A stretch of DNA of 53,704 nucleotides, taken from JAIOPA01 sp964655175. GTDB lineage: Bacteria; Eisenbacteria; RBG-16-71-46. The number at the start of each line of letters is the position of its first letter. The stretch's first letter is position 1. The notes under the pieces were generated by a model that had not been told where the DNA came from, did no database searches, and saw only the letters and a list, made by a program, of their open reading frames with translations. The position numbers and the translations under genes were made by a program. Location: the NCBI GenBank assembly GCA_964655175.1, contig CAZZLY010000012.1, positions 1 to 53,704 on the forward strand. Direction: 5' to 3'. Shown in pieces: positions 16,923-25,440 of this stretch.

Positions 16923-18425
16923 GCGCGTCGCGCCGCCCAGCAGGTGGTCCACCGCGTTGCGCCAGCGCGCCCATTCCTGCCGACGCCACGCCGCGGTGCG
17001 CTTCGGCCGGAACGTGCGGTCGAGCGCGCGCGCGGTCGCCAGTTCGCGCGGCGACCGCCACACGCCCGCGCCCAGCCCCGCGAGCAGGCCCGCGCCCAGG
17101 GCGGTCGTCTCGATCACCTGGGGCCGTCGCACGGGCACGCCCAGTAGGTCGGCCTGCTGCTGCATGAGCCAGTCGTTCGCGACCGCGCCGCCGTCCACCT
17201 GCAGCGCGCGCAGACGCGCACCGGCGTCGCGCGCCATGGCCTCGACGAGGTCGCGGCTCTGGAACGCGAGCGATTCGAGCGTGGCGCGCACGACGTGCGC
17301 GCGGGTCGTGCCGCGCGTGAGGCCGAACAGCGCACCGCGCACGTCGGCGCGCCAGTAGGGGGCGCCGAGTCCCGCGAACGCGGGCACCAGCACGACACCG
17401 CCCGAGTCCGGCACCGAACGCGCGATCGCCTCGGTCTCGGAGGCCTTGGTGATGAGTCCCAACCCGTCGCGCAGCCACTGCACGGCCGCGCCGCCCACGA
17501 ACACGCTGCCCTCGAGCGCGTACGCGGGCCCACCGTCGGCGCTGCAGGCGAGCGTGGTGAGCAGGCCCGAGCGCGAGGCGACCGGGCGGTCGCCCGTGTG
17601 CAGCAGCAGGAAGCAGCCCGTGCCGTACGTGTTCTTGCTCTCGCCGGTTCGCACGCAGCCCTGACCGAACAGCGCCGCCTGCTGATCCCCGGCCACGCCG
17701 GCGACGCGGATCCCGTCGGGCAGGCCCTTCACGCCGCGCGTGACGCCGAAGTCGCCGGCCGAACGGCGCACCTCGGGCAGCACCGAGGCGGGCACGCCGA
17801 AGCGGCGCAGCAGCGACGGCTCCCAGCGACGCGAGCGCAGGCCGTAGAGCATCGTGCGCGAGGCGTTGGTGGGGTCGGTCGCGTGCACCGCGCCGCCCGT
17901 GAGTCGCCACACGAGCCAGCTGTCCACGGTGCCGAACGCGAGCCGCCCGGCCGCCGCCAGACGCCGCGCCCGCGCGTCGTGCGCGAGCCACCATTCGAGC
18001 TTGGTGGCCGAGAAGTACGGGTCGCAGACGAGCCCCGTGAGTCGTCGGATCGCGGGCTCGTGCCCCTGGCGGCGCAGTTCGTCGCAGCGTGCCGCGGTGC
18101 GACGATCCTGCCAGACGATGGCGCGGCCCAACGGTTCGCCCGTGCGCCGATCCCACAGGACCACGGTCTCGCGCTGGTTCGTCACGCCGATCGCCGCGAT
18201 CGCCGAGGCCCGGACGCGCGCGGCCCCGAGCGCGTGGCGCGTCGCGGTGAGCACGCTCGACCAGATCCGCTCGGGGTCGTGCTCGACGCGGCCGGGCTCG
18301 GGGAAGTGCTGCGGCAGTTCGCAGTAGCCGCGACCCTGCACGCGGCCGCGACGATCCAGCACGAGCGCGGTGGAACCGGTGGTGCCCTGATCCAGGGCGA
18401 GCACGTACGGGGCGGACGTCGGCAT
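16920..18425 (-). CDS. glpK: Glycerol kinase
   Basis: The 501-residue FGGY-family kinase has the N-terminal phosphate loop YVLALDQGTTGSTALVLD, VTNQRETVVLWDRRTGEPLG, IVWQDRRTAARCDELR, the substrate region DSWLVWRLTGG, the second ATP motif KNTYGTGCFLLLHTG and LESLAFQSRDLVEAM. It phosphorylates glycerol to glycerol-3-phosphate in the cytoplasm. Length equals that of characterised glycerol kinases. ATG at 18425 has GGAG upstream and lies 14 nt after glpD, so the pair forms a glycerol-use operon. No glycerol facilitator is visible nearby. Confidence 0.95.
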   Translation of the reverse strand: MPTSAPYVLALDQGTTGSTALVLDRRGRVQGRGYCELPQHFPEPGRVEHDPERIWSSVLTATRHALGAARVRASAIAAIGVTNQRETVVLWDRRTGEPLGRAIVWQDRRTAARCDELRRQGHEPAIRRLTGLVCDPYFSATKLEWWLAHDARARRLAAAGRLAFGTVDSWLVWRLTGGAVHATDPTNASRTMLYGLRSRRWEPSLLRRFGVPASVLPEVRRSAGDFGVTRGVKGLPDGIRVAGVAGDQQAALFGQGCVRTGESKNTYGTGCFLLLHTGDRPVASRSGLLTTLACSADGGPAYALEGSVFVGGAAVQWLRDGLGLITKASETEAIARSVPDSGGVVLVPAFAGLGAPYWRADVRGALFGLTRGTTRAHVVRATLESLAFQSRDLVEAMARDAGARLRALQVDGGAVANDWLMQQQADLLGVPVRRPQVIETTALGAGLLAGLGAGVWRSPRELATARALDRTFRPKRTAAWRRQEWARWRNAVDHLLGGATR

Positions 18426-18439
18426 CGGGGTCTCCGGGG

Positions 18440-19900
18440 TCAGCGTGGCTTGACGGCGCGCTTGAGCATCTGGATCTCGTCGCGCACGGCGTTCTCGTGT
18501 CGGTCGAGCTCGTCCTTGATGCGTGCGGCGTCCCAGCCGTTCGCCTCGCCGAGCACCGGTGCCATGCGGCGCGCGGCGCCGAGCCCGCGGTCGTCCGCGA
18601 GCCAGCGCGTGCTGCGTCGGCGGATGAGGTCGTCGAGCGAGCGCGCCCATTCATGGTCGATCGCGTGGCGCGCGAACGCCTCGTCGGGTGTGCCCTCGGG
18701 CAGCGGGGCGGGCAGCGGATCGGTGAACACGTCCCGCGGCACGGGTTCGCGCTGCAGCTTGGCCGCCGCGCGCGCGACGAGGTCCTGCGCCATGACGCGG
18801 AACGTCGTGTACTTGCCGCCCACGAGCGTCAGCAGCGCGCCGTCGTCGGCGATGCGGTGCTCGCGCGAGGCCTCGCCCACGCCCTCCTCGGCCGCCGCGA
18901 GCGGACGCACGCCGCTGTACACGGCGATCGGCCGCAGTTGCTTGGCGGCCGGCACGAGACGTTCGACCTCCTGCGCCAGATAGCGCATCTCATCGGCCGA
19001 GGGGCGCCGTTCGGCGTCCGAGGGGGGCGAGCCCACCTCGACCTCGGTGGTGCCCACGAGGGAGCGGCCCGCGAACGGCACCACGAACATCACGCGGCCG
19101 TCGCCGGCGATCGTGACGAGGCCGTGGCCCTGCGTGAGCGCGGGGTACACGAGGTGCGTGCCGCGCGACGGCCGCAGCAGCCGCGGCGGATCGGGGGCGC
19201 CCGGCTGCAGCATGCCGAGCAGCGTGGCGCGCGTGCGATCGGCCCACGCGCCGGTCGCGTTCACGATCAGGCGCGTCGACAGCATGGTGGCCTCGCCGCC
19301 GTCGCGGGGCCGCAGTTCGAGGATCTGCTGTCCGGATTCGCGATCGGGCCGCGCCGCCGTCAGTTCGGTGCGGGTCAGGATCGTGGCGCCGTGCGCCGCC
19401 GCATCGCGCGCCACCGCGATCGTGAGCCGCGCGTCGTCCATGACGACGTCGCTGTAGACGCCGGCGCCGCGCAGCCCCGTGGGCTCGAGTCCGGGTTCGA
19501 GGGCGCGGGCCTCGCGGGCGTCGGCCATGAGGTGGGGGCTCGGACCGCGCTGCCCGGACAACAGGTCGTAGAGCGCGAGCGCCGCGCGCAGACGCAGCGG
19601 CCCCACGCGATCGCCGCGGCGCAGCGGCACGACGAAGCGCACCGGCTGCGACAGGGCCGGGGCGAGGCGCGCCACCGCCATGCGCTCGTGCAGCGCCTCG
19701 CGCACGAGCGAGAAGCGGCCGTGTTCGAGATAGCGCAGCCCGCCGTGCAGCATGTGGCTGGTCGCACTGCTCGCGCCGTGCCCCAGGTCGTCGCGCTCGA
19801 CGAGCGTCACGCTCCAGCCGGCGCGGGCGGCGAGTCGGGCCACGCCGAGACCCGTGACGCCGCCGCCCAGCACGACGAGGTCGCACTCGGTGCGGTTCAC
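18440..19900 (-). CDS. glpD: FAD-dependent glycerol-3-phosphate dehydrogenase
   Basis: The 486-residue flavoprotein begins with the dinucleotide fold DLVVLGGGVTGLGVARLAAR, then GASSATSHMLHGGLRYLEHG, the GlpD signature, VYSDVVMDDARLT, TRLIVNATGAWAD and a DAO_C-type C-terminal domain (LVGGKYTTFRVMAQDLV). It oxidises glycerol-3-phosphate to dihydroxyacetone phosphate and feeds electrons to quinone at the inner membrane. The GTG start at 19900 has no good Shine-Dalgarno of its own; it overlaps the stop (GTGA) of a 12-codon leader ORF with an excellent ribosome binding site, so translation is probably coupled. glpK follows after 14 nt. Confidence 0.94.
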   Translation of the reverse strand: MNRTECDLVVLGGGVTGLGVARLAARAGWSVTLVERDDLGHGASSATSHMLHGGLRYLEHGRFSLVREALHERMAVARLAPALSQPVRFVVPLRRGDRVGPLRLRAALALYDLLSGQRGPSPHLMADAREARALEPGLEPTGLRGAGVYSDVVMDDARLTIAVARDAAAHGATILTRTELTAARPDRESGQQILELRPRDGGEATMLSTRLIVNATGAWADRTRATLLGMLQPGAPDPPRLLRPSRGTHLVYPALTQGHGLVTIAGDGRVMFVVPFAGRSLVGTTEVEVGSPPSDAERRPSADEMRYLAQEVERLVPAAKQLRPIAVYSGVRPLAAAEEGVGEASREHRIADDGALLTLVGGKYTTFRVMAQDLVARAAAKLQREPVPRDVFTDPLPAPLPEGTPDEAFARHAIDHEWARSLDDLIRRRSTRWLADDRGLGAARRMAPVLGEANGWDAARIKDELDRHENAVRDEIQMLKRAVKPR

Positions 19901-19935
19901 GGGCGCGGTCCGCCGCAGGAGACGGGGTCGTGCAT
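19897..19935 (-). CDS. Leader mini-ORF upstream of glpD (12 residues)
   Basis: ATG at 19935 opens MHDPVSCGGPRP, ending at a TGA that overlaps the glpD GTG (GTGA). A full GGAGGTGA (19948-19941) stands 5 nt before the ATG, far better than anything before glpD itself. The most likely role is translational coupling or attenuation of glpD. Whether the peptide itself matters is unknown. A -10-like TAGAGT lies at 19982-19977. Confidence 0.6.
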   Translation of the reverse strand: MHDPVSCGGPRP

Positions 19936-19982
19936 CGGGGTCACCTCCGTGTGCCCAGGGTTGCGTACGGCGCGCGACTCTA

Positions 19983-20004
19983 GCACGCGCGGTGCGGCGC
20001 GTGC
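19983..20004 (-). terminator. Hairpin after the DUF547 gene
   Basis: GCACGCGC (19983-19990) and GCGCGTGC (19997-20004) form a perfect 8-bp stem with a 6-nt loop, 14 nt after the stop of the minus-strand DUF547 gene and just upstream of the glpD promoter region. Confidence 0.45.
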
Positions 20005-20017
20005 GCTCGCGTGGGGA

Positions 20018-20998
20018 TCACGGGTGGCGCAGGGCCTTGCTCGAATCCGCGCCCGCGAGCCCGGGCAGCTTGGGCTTGGGATGCTCGTACTGGTTGAGCT
20101 TCCACGTCGGCTCGAAGAACAGGTCGGGCTTCTTGAGGTGCCGCTTGGCCACGAGCTTCTTGATCGCGGGCGGCCCGTGGCGATCCACGAGCGGCATGAG
20201 ACCCGGCAGGTCGGGCCCACCGAAGTCGGCGCGCTCGTGGAAGAAGTGGTTGCTCGCCGAGAACGTGCCCGAGGCGGGATCGACCTTGAGCCAGGCGGGC
20301 AGCGCGAGCGCCAGCCGCGTGGCGCGATCGAGTTGGGCCTCGAGCGAGTCGGCGCGATAGATCCACGGCAGCAGCGGTGCCGAACCCAACGTGCCCTGGG
20401 CGAGCGCGAACGTCAGACGCGGGTCGGCCGGCTCGGTGCGCGCCTCGATGACGTCGGCGAGCGGCTGCGCGGTGCTGTCGCCGTACACGAAGCGGCGCGC
20501 GAAGCCCGCGAGCGAGTACTCCACGCCCTCCAGGGTGACGACCGGCGCGGCGTAGAACGTGCCCTCGGCGCGGTTGACCTCGCGCGGCGAGTCGTAGCGC
20601 AGGAACTTGCGGCCGGGCACCAGCAGGTTCGTGGTCATGCGCTCGACGACCATGAAGTTGTACGCGTTGATCGCCCACGCGCGGCGCTCGGCGGGCGTGA
20701 GCGTGCTCGGCGTCACCGACAGCAACTGCGCACGGATCGCGTCCAGTCGATCGGAGCGATGCTGCGTGTAGACGTGCTCGTCGATGTAGAGCTGCTCGTA
20801 ATCGAAGCGCGTGTCGTACGCGTCACCCTTGCCGCCGATCACGCGCAGGTAGCGCTGCAGCAGCGTGGCGAAGCCGCTCGCATCGGGCTCGGTCGCCTGC
20901 GCGCGCGGTGCGACGACGATCAGCGCGACCAGGGCGAGCACGCATCCGATCCATCGGGCGGCGGGACGGCGCGGGGACACGGGAGCGAGGGCGGTCAT
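20018..20998 (-). CDS. Secreted DUF547 protein
   Basis: The 326-residue protein has an N-terminal signal or anchor (ARWIGCVLALVALIVVAPRAQA) and a DUF547 domain with the hallmark ERRAWAINAYNFMVVERM, then FYAAPVVTLEGVEYSLAGFA, the region LTFALAQGTLGSAPLLPWIY and the C-terminal ASNHFFHERADFGG. DUF547 is a papain-like fold domain of unknown function, usually extracytoplasmic. ATG at 20998 (MTALAPV) is favoured over 21043, because the extra 15 residues are Arg/Pro-rich. It is a single gene, divergent from the aldo/keto reductase. Confidence 0.85.
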   Translation of the reverse strand: MTALAPVSPRRPAARWIGCVLALVALIVVAPRAQATEPDASGFATLLQRYLRVIGGKGDAYDTRFDYEQLYIDEHVYTQHRSDRLDAIRAQLLSVTPSTLTPAERRAWAINAYNFMVVERMTTNLLVPGRKFLRYDSPREVNRAEGTFYAAPVVTLEGVEYSLAGFARRFVYGDSTAQPLADVIEARTEPADPRLTFALAQGTLGSAPLLPWIYRADSLEAQLDRATRLALALPAWLKVDPASGTFSASNHFFHERADFGGPDLPGLMPLVDRHGPPAIKKLVAKRHLKKPDLFFEPTWKLNQYEHPKPKLPGLAGADSSKALRHP

Positions 20999-21189
20999 GG
21001 CGGTGCGCGGACTCCGGGGGTGGATACGACGACGGGGTTCCACGGGAGTGTAGCCCGACGACCGGGCCGTGCAACGCGGGACGCGCGCGATTTGGCGTCC
21101 CCCTGACGCCGCGGCTAGCCTGCACGCGTGTCCGTCCCCGGTCGGAATCGCATCCGACCCCGATCCCGCCCGCCTCCCGGAGCGTCCCC

Positions 21190-22197
21190 GTGAAGTATCG
21201 CCGTCTCGGCAACAGTGGTCTGCAGGTCTCGGAGGTCTCGCTCGGCTCGTGGACCACGCTCGGCGGGTCCGTGACCTCCAAGGCCAGCGCCCCCATCGTC
21301 AAGCGCGCGTTCGAACTCGGCATCAACCTGTTCGACACCGCCGACGTGTACGTGAAGGGTGCGGCCGAGGTGGCGCTCGGCGCCGCCCTCAAGGGCCTGC
21401 CGCGCGGCGAGATCGTGGTCGCGACCAAGGCCATGGGGCGCGTCTGGGAGGGACCCATGGGACGCGGGCTCTCGCGCAAGCATCTGTTCGATGCGCTCGA
21501 TGCCAGCCTCAAGCGACTGCAGCTCGACTACGTGGACCTGTACCAGTTCCACGCGCCCGACGACGACACGCCGATCGAGGAATCCCTGCGTGCGCTCGAG
21601 GACCTCGTGCGCTCGGGCCGCGTGCGCTACGTCGGGTTCTCGAACTTCGATCACCAGCCCGCGCTCGCCGCGAAGGCGGTCGCGCTGCAGGGCAAGCACG
21701 GCTACCTGCCGTTCATCTCGTCGCAGCCGCGCTACAACCTGCTCGACCGCCACGTCGAGGGCACGCACGACGCGTTCTGCCAGCGCAGCGGCATCGGCAT
21801 GATCGTGTACTCGCCGCTCGCGCAGGGCGTGCTCACCAACAAGTACGCGGGTGGCGCGCGGCCCAAGGGCAGTCGTGCCACCGGCGCGTTCGCGCACTTC
21901 CTGGAATCGCAACACGCGCTCACGCCCGCGCACGTCACGGCGGCCGAACGGCTCGCGGCGTGGTGCAAGCCGCGCGGTCTCTCGCCCGCGGCGGTGGCGA
22001 TCGCCTGGGTGCTGCGCAACCCGGTCGTCTCGAGCGCCATCCTCGGTGCCACGAGCGTGGCGCAGCTCGAGCAGAACGTGAAGGCGCTCGAGGTGACGTT
22101 GTCCGACGCCGAGTGGCGCGAGGTCGCGGCGATCACCGCGTCCAAGCCCGCGCGCGCATCGAAGTCGCCCGCCCGGTCGGTACGCAAGAAGAAGTGA
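21190..22197 (+). CDS. Aldo/keto reductase with basic C-terminal tail
   Basis: The 335-residue NADPH-dependent oxidoreductase is closest to the AKR6/YghZ-like group: YRRLGNSGLQVSEVSLGSW, catalytic Asp/Tyr in NLFDTADVY, Lys in VVATKAMGR, His in DLYQFHAPDDDTPIEESL, and the cofactor pocket SPLAQGVLTNKYAGG and VVSSAILGATSVAQLEQN. It has the (beta/alpha)8 barrel length of the family. The last ~20 residues (SKPARASKSPARSVRKKK) are a basic tail not needed for the fold. GTG at 21190, beginning VKYRRLG, was chosen because GGAG lies 9 nt upstream; the longer open frame overlaps the divergent DUF547 gene. The substrate is not evident. Confidence 0.9.
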   Translation: MKYRRLGNSGLQVSEVSLGSWTTLGGSVTSKASAPIVKRAFELGINLFDTADVYVKGAAEVALGAALKGLPRGEIVVATKAMGRVWEGPMGRGLSRKHLFDALDASLKRLQLDYVDLYQFHAPDDDTPIEESLRALEDLVRSGRVRYVGFSNFDHQPALAAKAVALQGKHGYLPFISSQPRYNLLDRHVEGTHDAFCQRSGIGMIVYSPLAQGVLTNKYAGGARPKGSRATGAFAHFLESQHALTPAHVTAAERLAAWCKPRGLSPAAVAIAWVLRNPVVSSAILGATSVAQLEQNVKALEVTLSDAEWREVAAITASKPARASKSPARSVRKKK

Positions 22198-22215
22198 TCG
22201 ACCCGCGGTCGTGAC

Positions 22216-22250
22216 GACGGGCCCGGCGCGCGGTGCGTGCCGGGCCCGTC
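22216..22250. terminator. Bidirectional terminator between aldo/keto reductase and MFS genes
   Basis: GACGGGCCCGGC (22216-22227) and GCCGGGCCCGTC (22239-22250) make a perfect 12-bp stem with an 11-nt loop between two convergent genes. Confidence 0.75.
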
Positions 22251-22255
22251 CCGCG

Positions 22256-23563
22256 TCAGTGCGATGCGGTGCCCGCCTCGGCCTGCGCGGCGCGCTGTCC
22301 GCGCGCGAAGTCCACGGTCGTGAACAGCCACGCGCCGCCCAGGAACAACGGCAGCAGCGTGAGCGTGGCCATGCGTCCGCCGTGCGCCCACTGCGTCACG
22401 AGCCCGAACAACAGCGGGCCCGCCACGCCCGCCATCTTCTCGCTCACCGCATAGAAGCCGAACAGCTCACCGCTGCGCGCCGGCGGGACGAGCGATGCGA
22501 ACAGCGACCGTGACAGGGCCTGCGTGCCGCCCTGGAACAGCGCGACCAGTCCGGCGAGCACCCAGAACTGCCACGCCGTGTGCAGGAACGACGCGAACAC
22601 GGTGATCCCGGTGTAGCCCGCGAGTCCCAGCAGCACCGCGCCGCGCGCGCCGAGCGGTCGCGCGATCCGGCCGAACGCGAGCGCCGCCGGGGCGGCGAGC
22701 AACTGCACCATGAGCAGTGCGCCCAGCAGGTCGCGATCGCCGAGACCCACCTCGACGCCGTACACCGTGGCCATCTTGATGATGGTGCCGATGCCGTCCG
22801 AGTAGAGCCAGAACGCGATCAGGAAGCGCAGGCGATCGGGATGCTGTCCCAGTTCCGCGAACGTGTGCCGCAGCCGCGCGAACACGGCGCGCGCGAGCGA
22901 CTCGCCGGGTTCCCCCGTGCGCTCGGCGGCGGGCTCGGGCACGTCGCGGAACAGCGGGAACGAGAACGCGAGCCACCACACCGCCACGCTCGCGAACGCG
23001 GCGCGCGTCGCGGTCGCCGCATCGGGGAGCCCGAACACGCGCGGCATCGTGACCATGACGAGGTTCACCGCGAGCAGCAGACCACCGCCCAGATAGCCGT
23101 ACGCGAAGCCGCGCGCCGAGACGCGGTCCATCTCGTCGGGGGCCGCGACCGCGGGCAGCAGCGCGTCGTACAGCACGTTGCCCAACATGAACGCGATGAA
23201 CGCGACCGCGAACGCGGGGACGATCGGCCGCCAGTCGCCCGCGGGCACCAGCGCCAGCGCGAGCGTCGCGAGCGACCCCACGACGATGCATCCGGCGAGG
23301 ATGCGCCGCCGGCGTCCGGTCTGGTCGGCGAGCGCGCCCACGAGGGGCGAGAACAGGGCCGCGATCGCGAGCGTGCCCGCGCTGACGTAGCCCCAGAGCG
23401 CGGTGGCCTGATGCGCGGGCATGTGGCGCCCTGCGGTGCGCGCGAACAGCACCGGCAGGATCGCGGCGACGACGCTCGTCGCGAACGCGGAGTTCGCCCA
23501 GTCGTACAGGCACCACGCGTGCTGCGCGCGTGCGGTGGCGGTGGGACGCGTCGTCGATTCCAT
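22256..23563 (-). CDS. MFS transporter, UMF1 (Atg22-like) family
   Basis: The 435-residue protein has about 12 membrane segments. The start AWCLYDWANSAFATSVVAAI is the signature of the UMF1/Atg22 family (YDWANSA). It is followed by SPLVGALADQTGRRRRILAG in the MFS loop 2-3, GNVLYDALLPAVAAPDEMDRVSARGFAYGY and QGGTQALSRSLFASLVPPARS. Fungal Atg22 exports amino acids from the vacuole; bacterial substrates are unknown. ATG at 23563 is used. It forms a convergent pair with the aldo/keto reductase and is divergent from the GNAT gene, with no operon partner. Confidence 0.88.
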   Translation of the reverse strand: MESTTRPTATARAQHAWCLYDWANSAFATSVVAAILPVLFARTAGRHMPAHQATALWGYVSAGTLAIAALFSPLVGALADQTGRRRRILAGCIVVGSLATLALALVPAGDWRPIVPAFAVAFIAFMLGNVLYDALLPAVAAPDEMDRVSARGFAYGYLGGGLLLAVNLVMVTMPRVFGLPDAATATRAAFASVAVWWLAFSFPLFRDVPEPAAERTGEPGESLARAVFARLRHTFAELGQHPDRLRFLIAFWLYSDGIGTIIKMATVYGVEVGLGDRDLLGALLMVQLLAAPAALAFGRIARPLGARGAVLLGLAGYTGITVFASFLHTAWQFWVLAGLVALFQGGTQALSRSLFASLVPPARSGELFGFYAVSEKMAGVAGPLLFGLVTQWAHGGRMATLTLLPLFLGGAWLFTTVDFARGQRAAQAEAGTASH

Positions 23564-23646
23564 GGGGAAGGTCTAGCACAACCGCGCGCAGGCCGGGTTG
23601 TTGTAAAGTGCGAGCGGTTGCGATGCCCGACACTCGAGGAGGTCCC

Positions 23647-24243
23647 TTGCCGACGATCCGCCGTGCCACGCCCGCCGACGCGCGCGCGCTGGCCGAACTC
23701 CACATGGAGACGCTACCCGGTGACGTGAGCGACTTCACGCCGCTCGGAGGCGCGGTGGTGCGCCGCTTCTACCGCAACGCCATCGTCCGCGAGGCCGCCA
23801 CGGTGTGCGTGGCCGAGGAGGCGGGGCGGCTGCTCGGGTTCGTCATGATCACGCCCGACATCAGTCAGCTGTTCCCGCGCACGCTGCTCGCGGGGCTCGG
23901 TGACGTCGCGTTGTTCGTGCTGACCGCGAACCCGTTCGGACTGGCCCGCGCGGTCGTCGCCAAGTTCACCTCGGGCACCGCCACCGTGGACGCCGTGCCC
24001 GAGCTCGTGTATCTGGGCGTGAGCGCCGCGGCCCGCGGCAAGGGGGTGGGCGCGAGTCTCATGGCCGCTGCGGACGACGCGTTCCGCCAGCAGGGCATCG
24101 CCTCGTACGAGCTCAACGTGCACGCGGACAACCCGTCGGCGGTGAAGCTGTACCTCGCGAGCGGCCTCGTCGTGCGGCGCCGCTACGAGAAGGGCGGCCA
24201 CGGCATGTTCAACATGACGCGGGACCTCGGACCCGCCGCCTGA
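23647..24243 (+). CDS. GNAT-family N-acetyltransferase
   Basis: The 198-residue acetyltransferase has the acetyl-CoA-binding motif ELVYLGVSAAARGKGVGASL (R/Q-x-x-G-x-G/A type) and the C-terminal YELNVHADNPSAVKLYLASG of the RimI-like group. A rather long insertion (PRTLLAGLGDVALFVLTANP) between strands is partly hydrophobic. The TTG at 23647 is preferred because AGGAGG (23637-23642) stands 4 nt before it and the domain starts right there (LPTIRRATPADARAL); an in-frame ATG at 23623 is the alternative and would add MPDTRGGP. The substrate is unknown. Confidence 0.85.
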   Translation: MPTIRRATPADARALAELHMETLPGDVSDFTPLGGAVVRRFYRNAIVREAATVCVAEEAGRLLGFVMITPDISQLFPRTLLAGLGDVALFVLTANPFGLARAVVAKFTSGTATVDAVPELVYLGVSAAARGKGVGASLMAAADDAFRQQGIASYELNVHADNPSAVKLYLASGLVVRRRYEKGGHGMFNMTRDLGPAA

Positions 24244-24261
24244 GGCACGCGGCGGGGGCGC

Positions 24262-25296
24262 TCAGCCGATCTGACGCGCCGCCCAGGGGCCGATCGTGTT
24301 CGCGACGACGCGCGGCAGACGGCGCCACGTGTTCACCATGAGCGCGTACTTGGGGCTCTTCGGATTCGCGTCCGGGGCGTGCTTGCCGCGGATGAGCCGG
24401 AACTCGTACGACAGCGGCTGCGGCTCGAAGCCGAAGTTCTTCTTGAAGTGGAACCCGCCCGAATCGTTGGGGCTGCGGCCGAAGTCGAACAGGCGCGCCC
24501 CGCGCGCAGCCGCGTGGTTCATGAGCGTCCAGTACATGTAGGGATGGACCTCGCCGTCGCGCCCGCGGCCGTTGCTGCCGGCGTAGTAGGGCAGCACCTC
24601 GTCGCGCCAGTAGAAGTTGACGAGCGAGGCGACCGCCTCGCCGTCGCGATGCACGAGGTAGAACTCGCAGTCGCGTCCGAACACGCGCGCCAGCTCGTGG
24701 AAGTAGCGCCGGGCGTACACCGGCGTGCCGTGGCGATGCACGCTCGTCGCGTACAGGTCCCAGGCGAGGTCGACGTCGGTCGAGGTCGAGGCCACGAGGC
24801 GGCGCTCCATGCCCTTGCGCACCTCGGCGCGCTGCTTGCGCGGGATCGCGAGCAGGTTCTTCTCGGGGTCGGCCTCGATGGCGCGGCGGAACGTGGCGTG
24901 CGAGGCGTGCTGCACCCAGTCGGCGCGGCGCGGCTGCAGGTTCCGGAACTCGACGTGGTCCACGCCCAGGCGAGTGCCCAGCGCGACCGCGGCCTCCTCG
25001 AGCGCGTGGCGCACGTCCTCACGCTCGGTCGCCACGCCGCCGTACACGCAGAACGGGGTCGAGAGGAGCGCGTCGCCGAACAGCAGGCTCTTCATGCGCG
25101 CCAGCGGCAGCACCCCGACGATCTCCCCGCCCTCCTCGGCGTACAGGAAGTGCGGCGCGTGCCCGAACGCGTGCACGAGCACGTCGCGCCAGCCGGCCCG
25201 GTGGAAGAACGTGGCCTCGGGGCAGCGCTCGACGAATCGTTCCCAGCGCTCGACCGCGGCCGCCGGGGCATCAGGGGGAAGGGTATGGAGTTCCAC
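24262..25296 (-). CDS. FemAB-like aminoacyltransferase-fold protein (exosortase/PEP-CTERM-associated type)
   Basis: The 344-residue protein has the tandem GNAT-like fold of FemAB/Lpp peptidoglycan-type acyltransferases: TFFHRAGWRDVLVHAFGHAP, GEIVGVLPLARMKSLLFGDA, NLLAIPRKQRAEVRKGMER, FGRDCEFYLVHRDGEAVASL, YYAGSNGRGRDGEVHPYMYW and FDFGRSPNDSGGFHFKKNFG. This matches the FemAB type commonly found with the XrtA exosortase/PEP-CTERM polysaccharide systems; no exosortase or PEP-CTERM protein is present in the window. GTG at 25296 starts the conserved N-terminus VELHTLPPDAP. It is convergent with the GNAT gene. Confidence 0.82.
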   Translation of the reverse strand: MELHTLPPDAPAAAVERWERFVERCPEATFFHRAGWRDVLVHAFGHAPHFLYAEEGGEIVGVLPLARMKSLLFGDALLSTPFCVYGGVATEREDVRHALEEAAVALGTRLGVDHVEFRNLQPRRADWVQHASHATFRRAIEADPEKNLLAIPRKQRAEVRKGMERRLVASTSTDVDLAWDLYATSVHRHGTPVYARRYFHELARVFGRDCEFYLVHRDGEAVASLVNFYWRDEVLPYYAGSNGRGRDGEVHPYMYWTLMNHAAARGARLFDFGRSPNDSGGFHFKKNFGFEPQPLSYEFRLIRGKHAPDANPKSPKYALMVNTWRRLPRVVANTIGPWAARQIG

Positions 25297-25389
25297 GGCC
25301 GGGCATGGTGCGGCAATCCGGCGACGAGCGCCAGCGGGCGCGGTGCCGGGGGGCGGCGGGGGTGAGCGCTGCGGGCGCGTGCGCGCTCT

Positions 25390-25395
25390 GCTACG
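25390..25395 (+). promoter_or_regulatory. Putative -10 box of proline dehydrogenase gene
   Basis: TACGCT lies 45 nt before the putA ATG and resembles TACACT in front of pruA. No convincing -35 is seen. Confidence 0.35.
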
Positions 25396-25440
25396 CTGCC
25401 GTCCGTCCACCCGAACGCCTCGATCCCAAGGGCACCCGCC

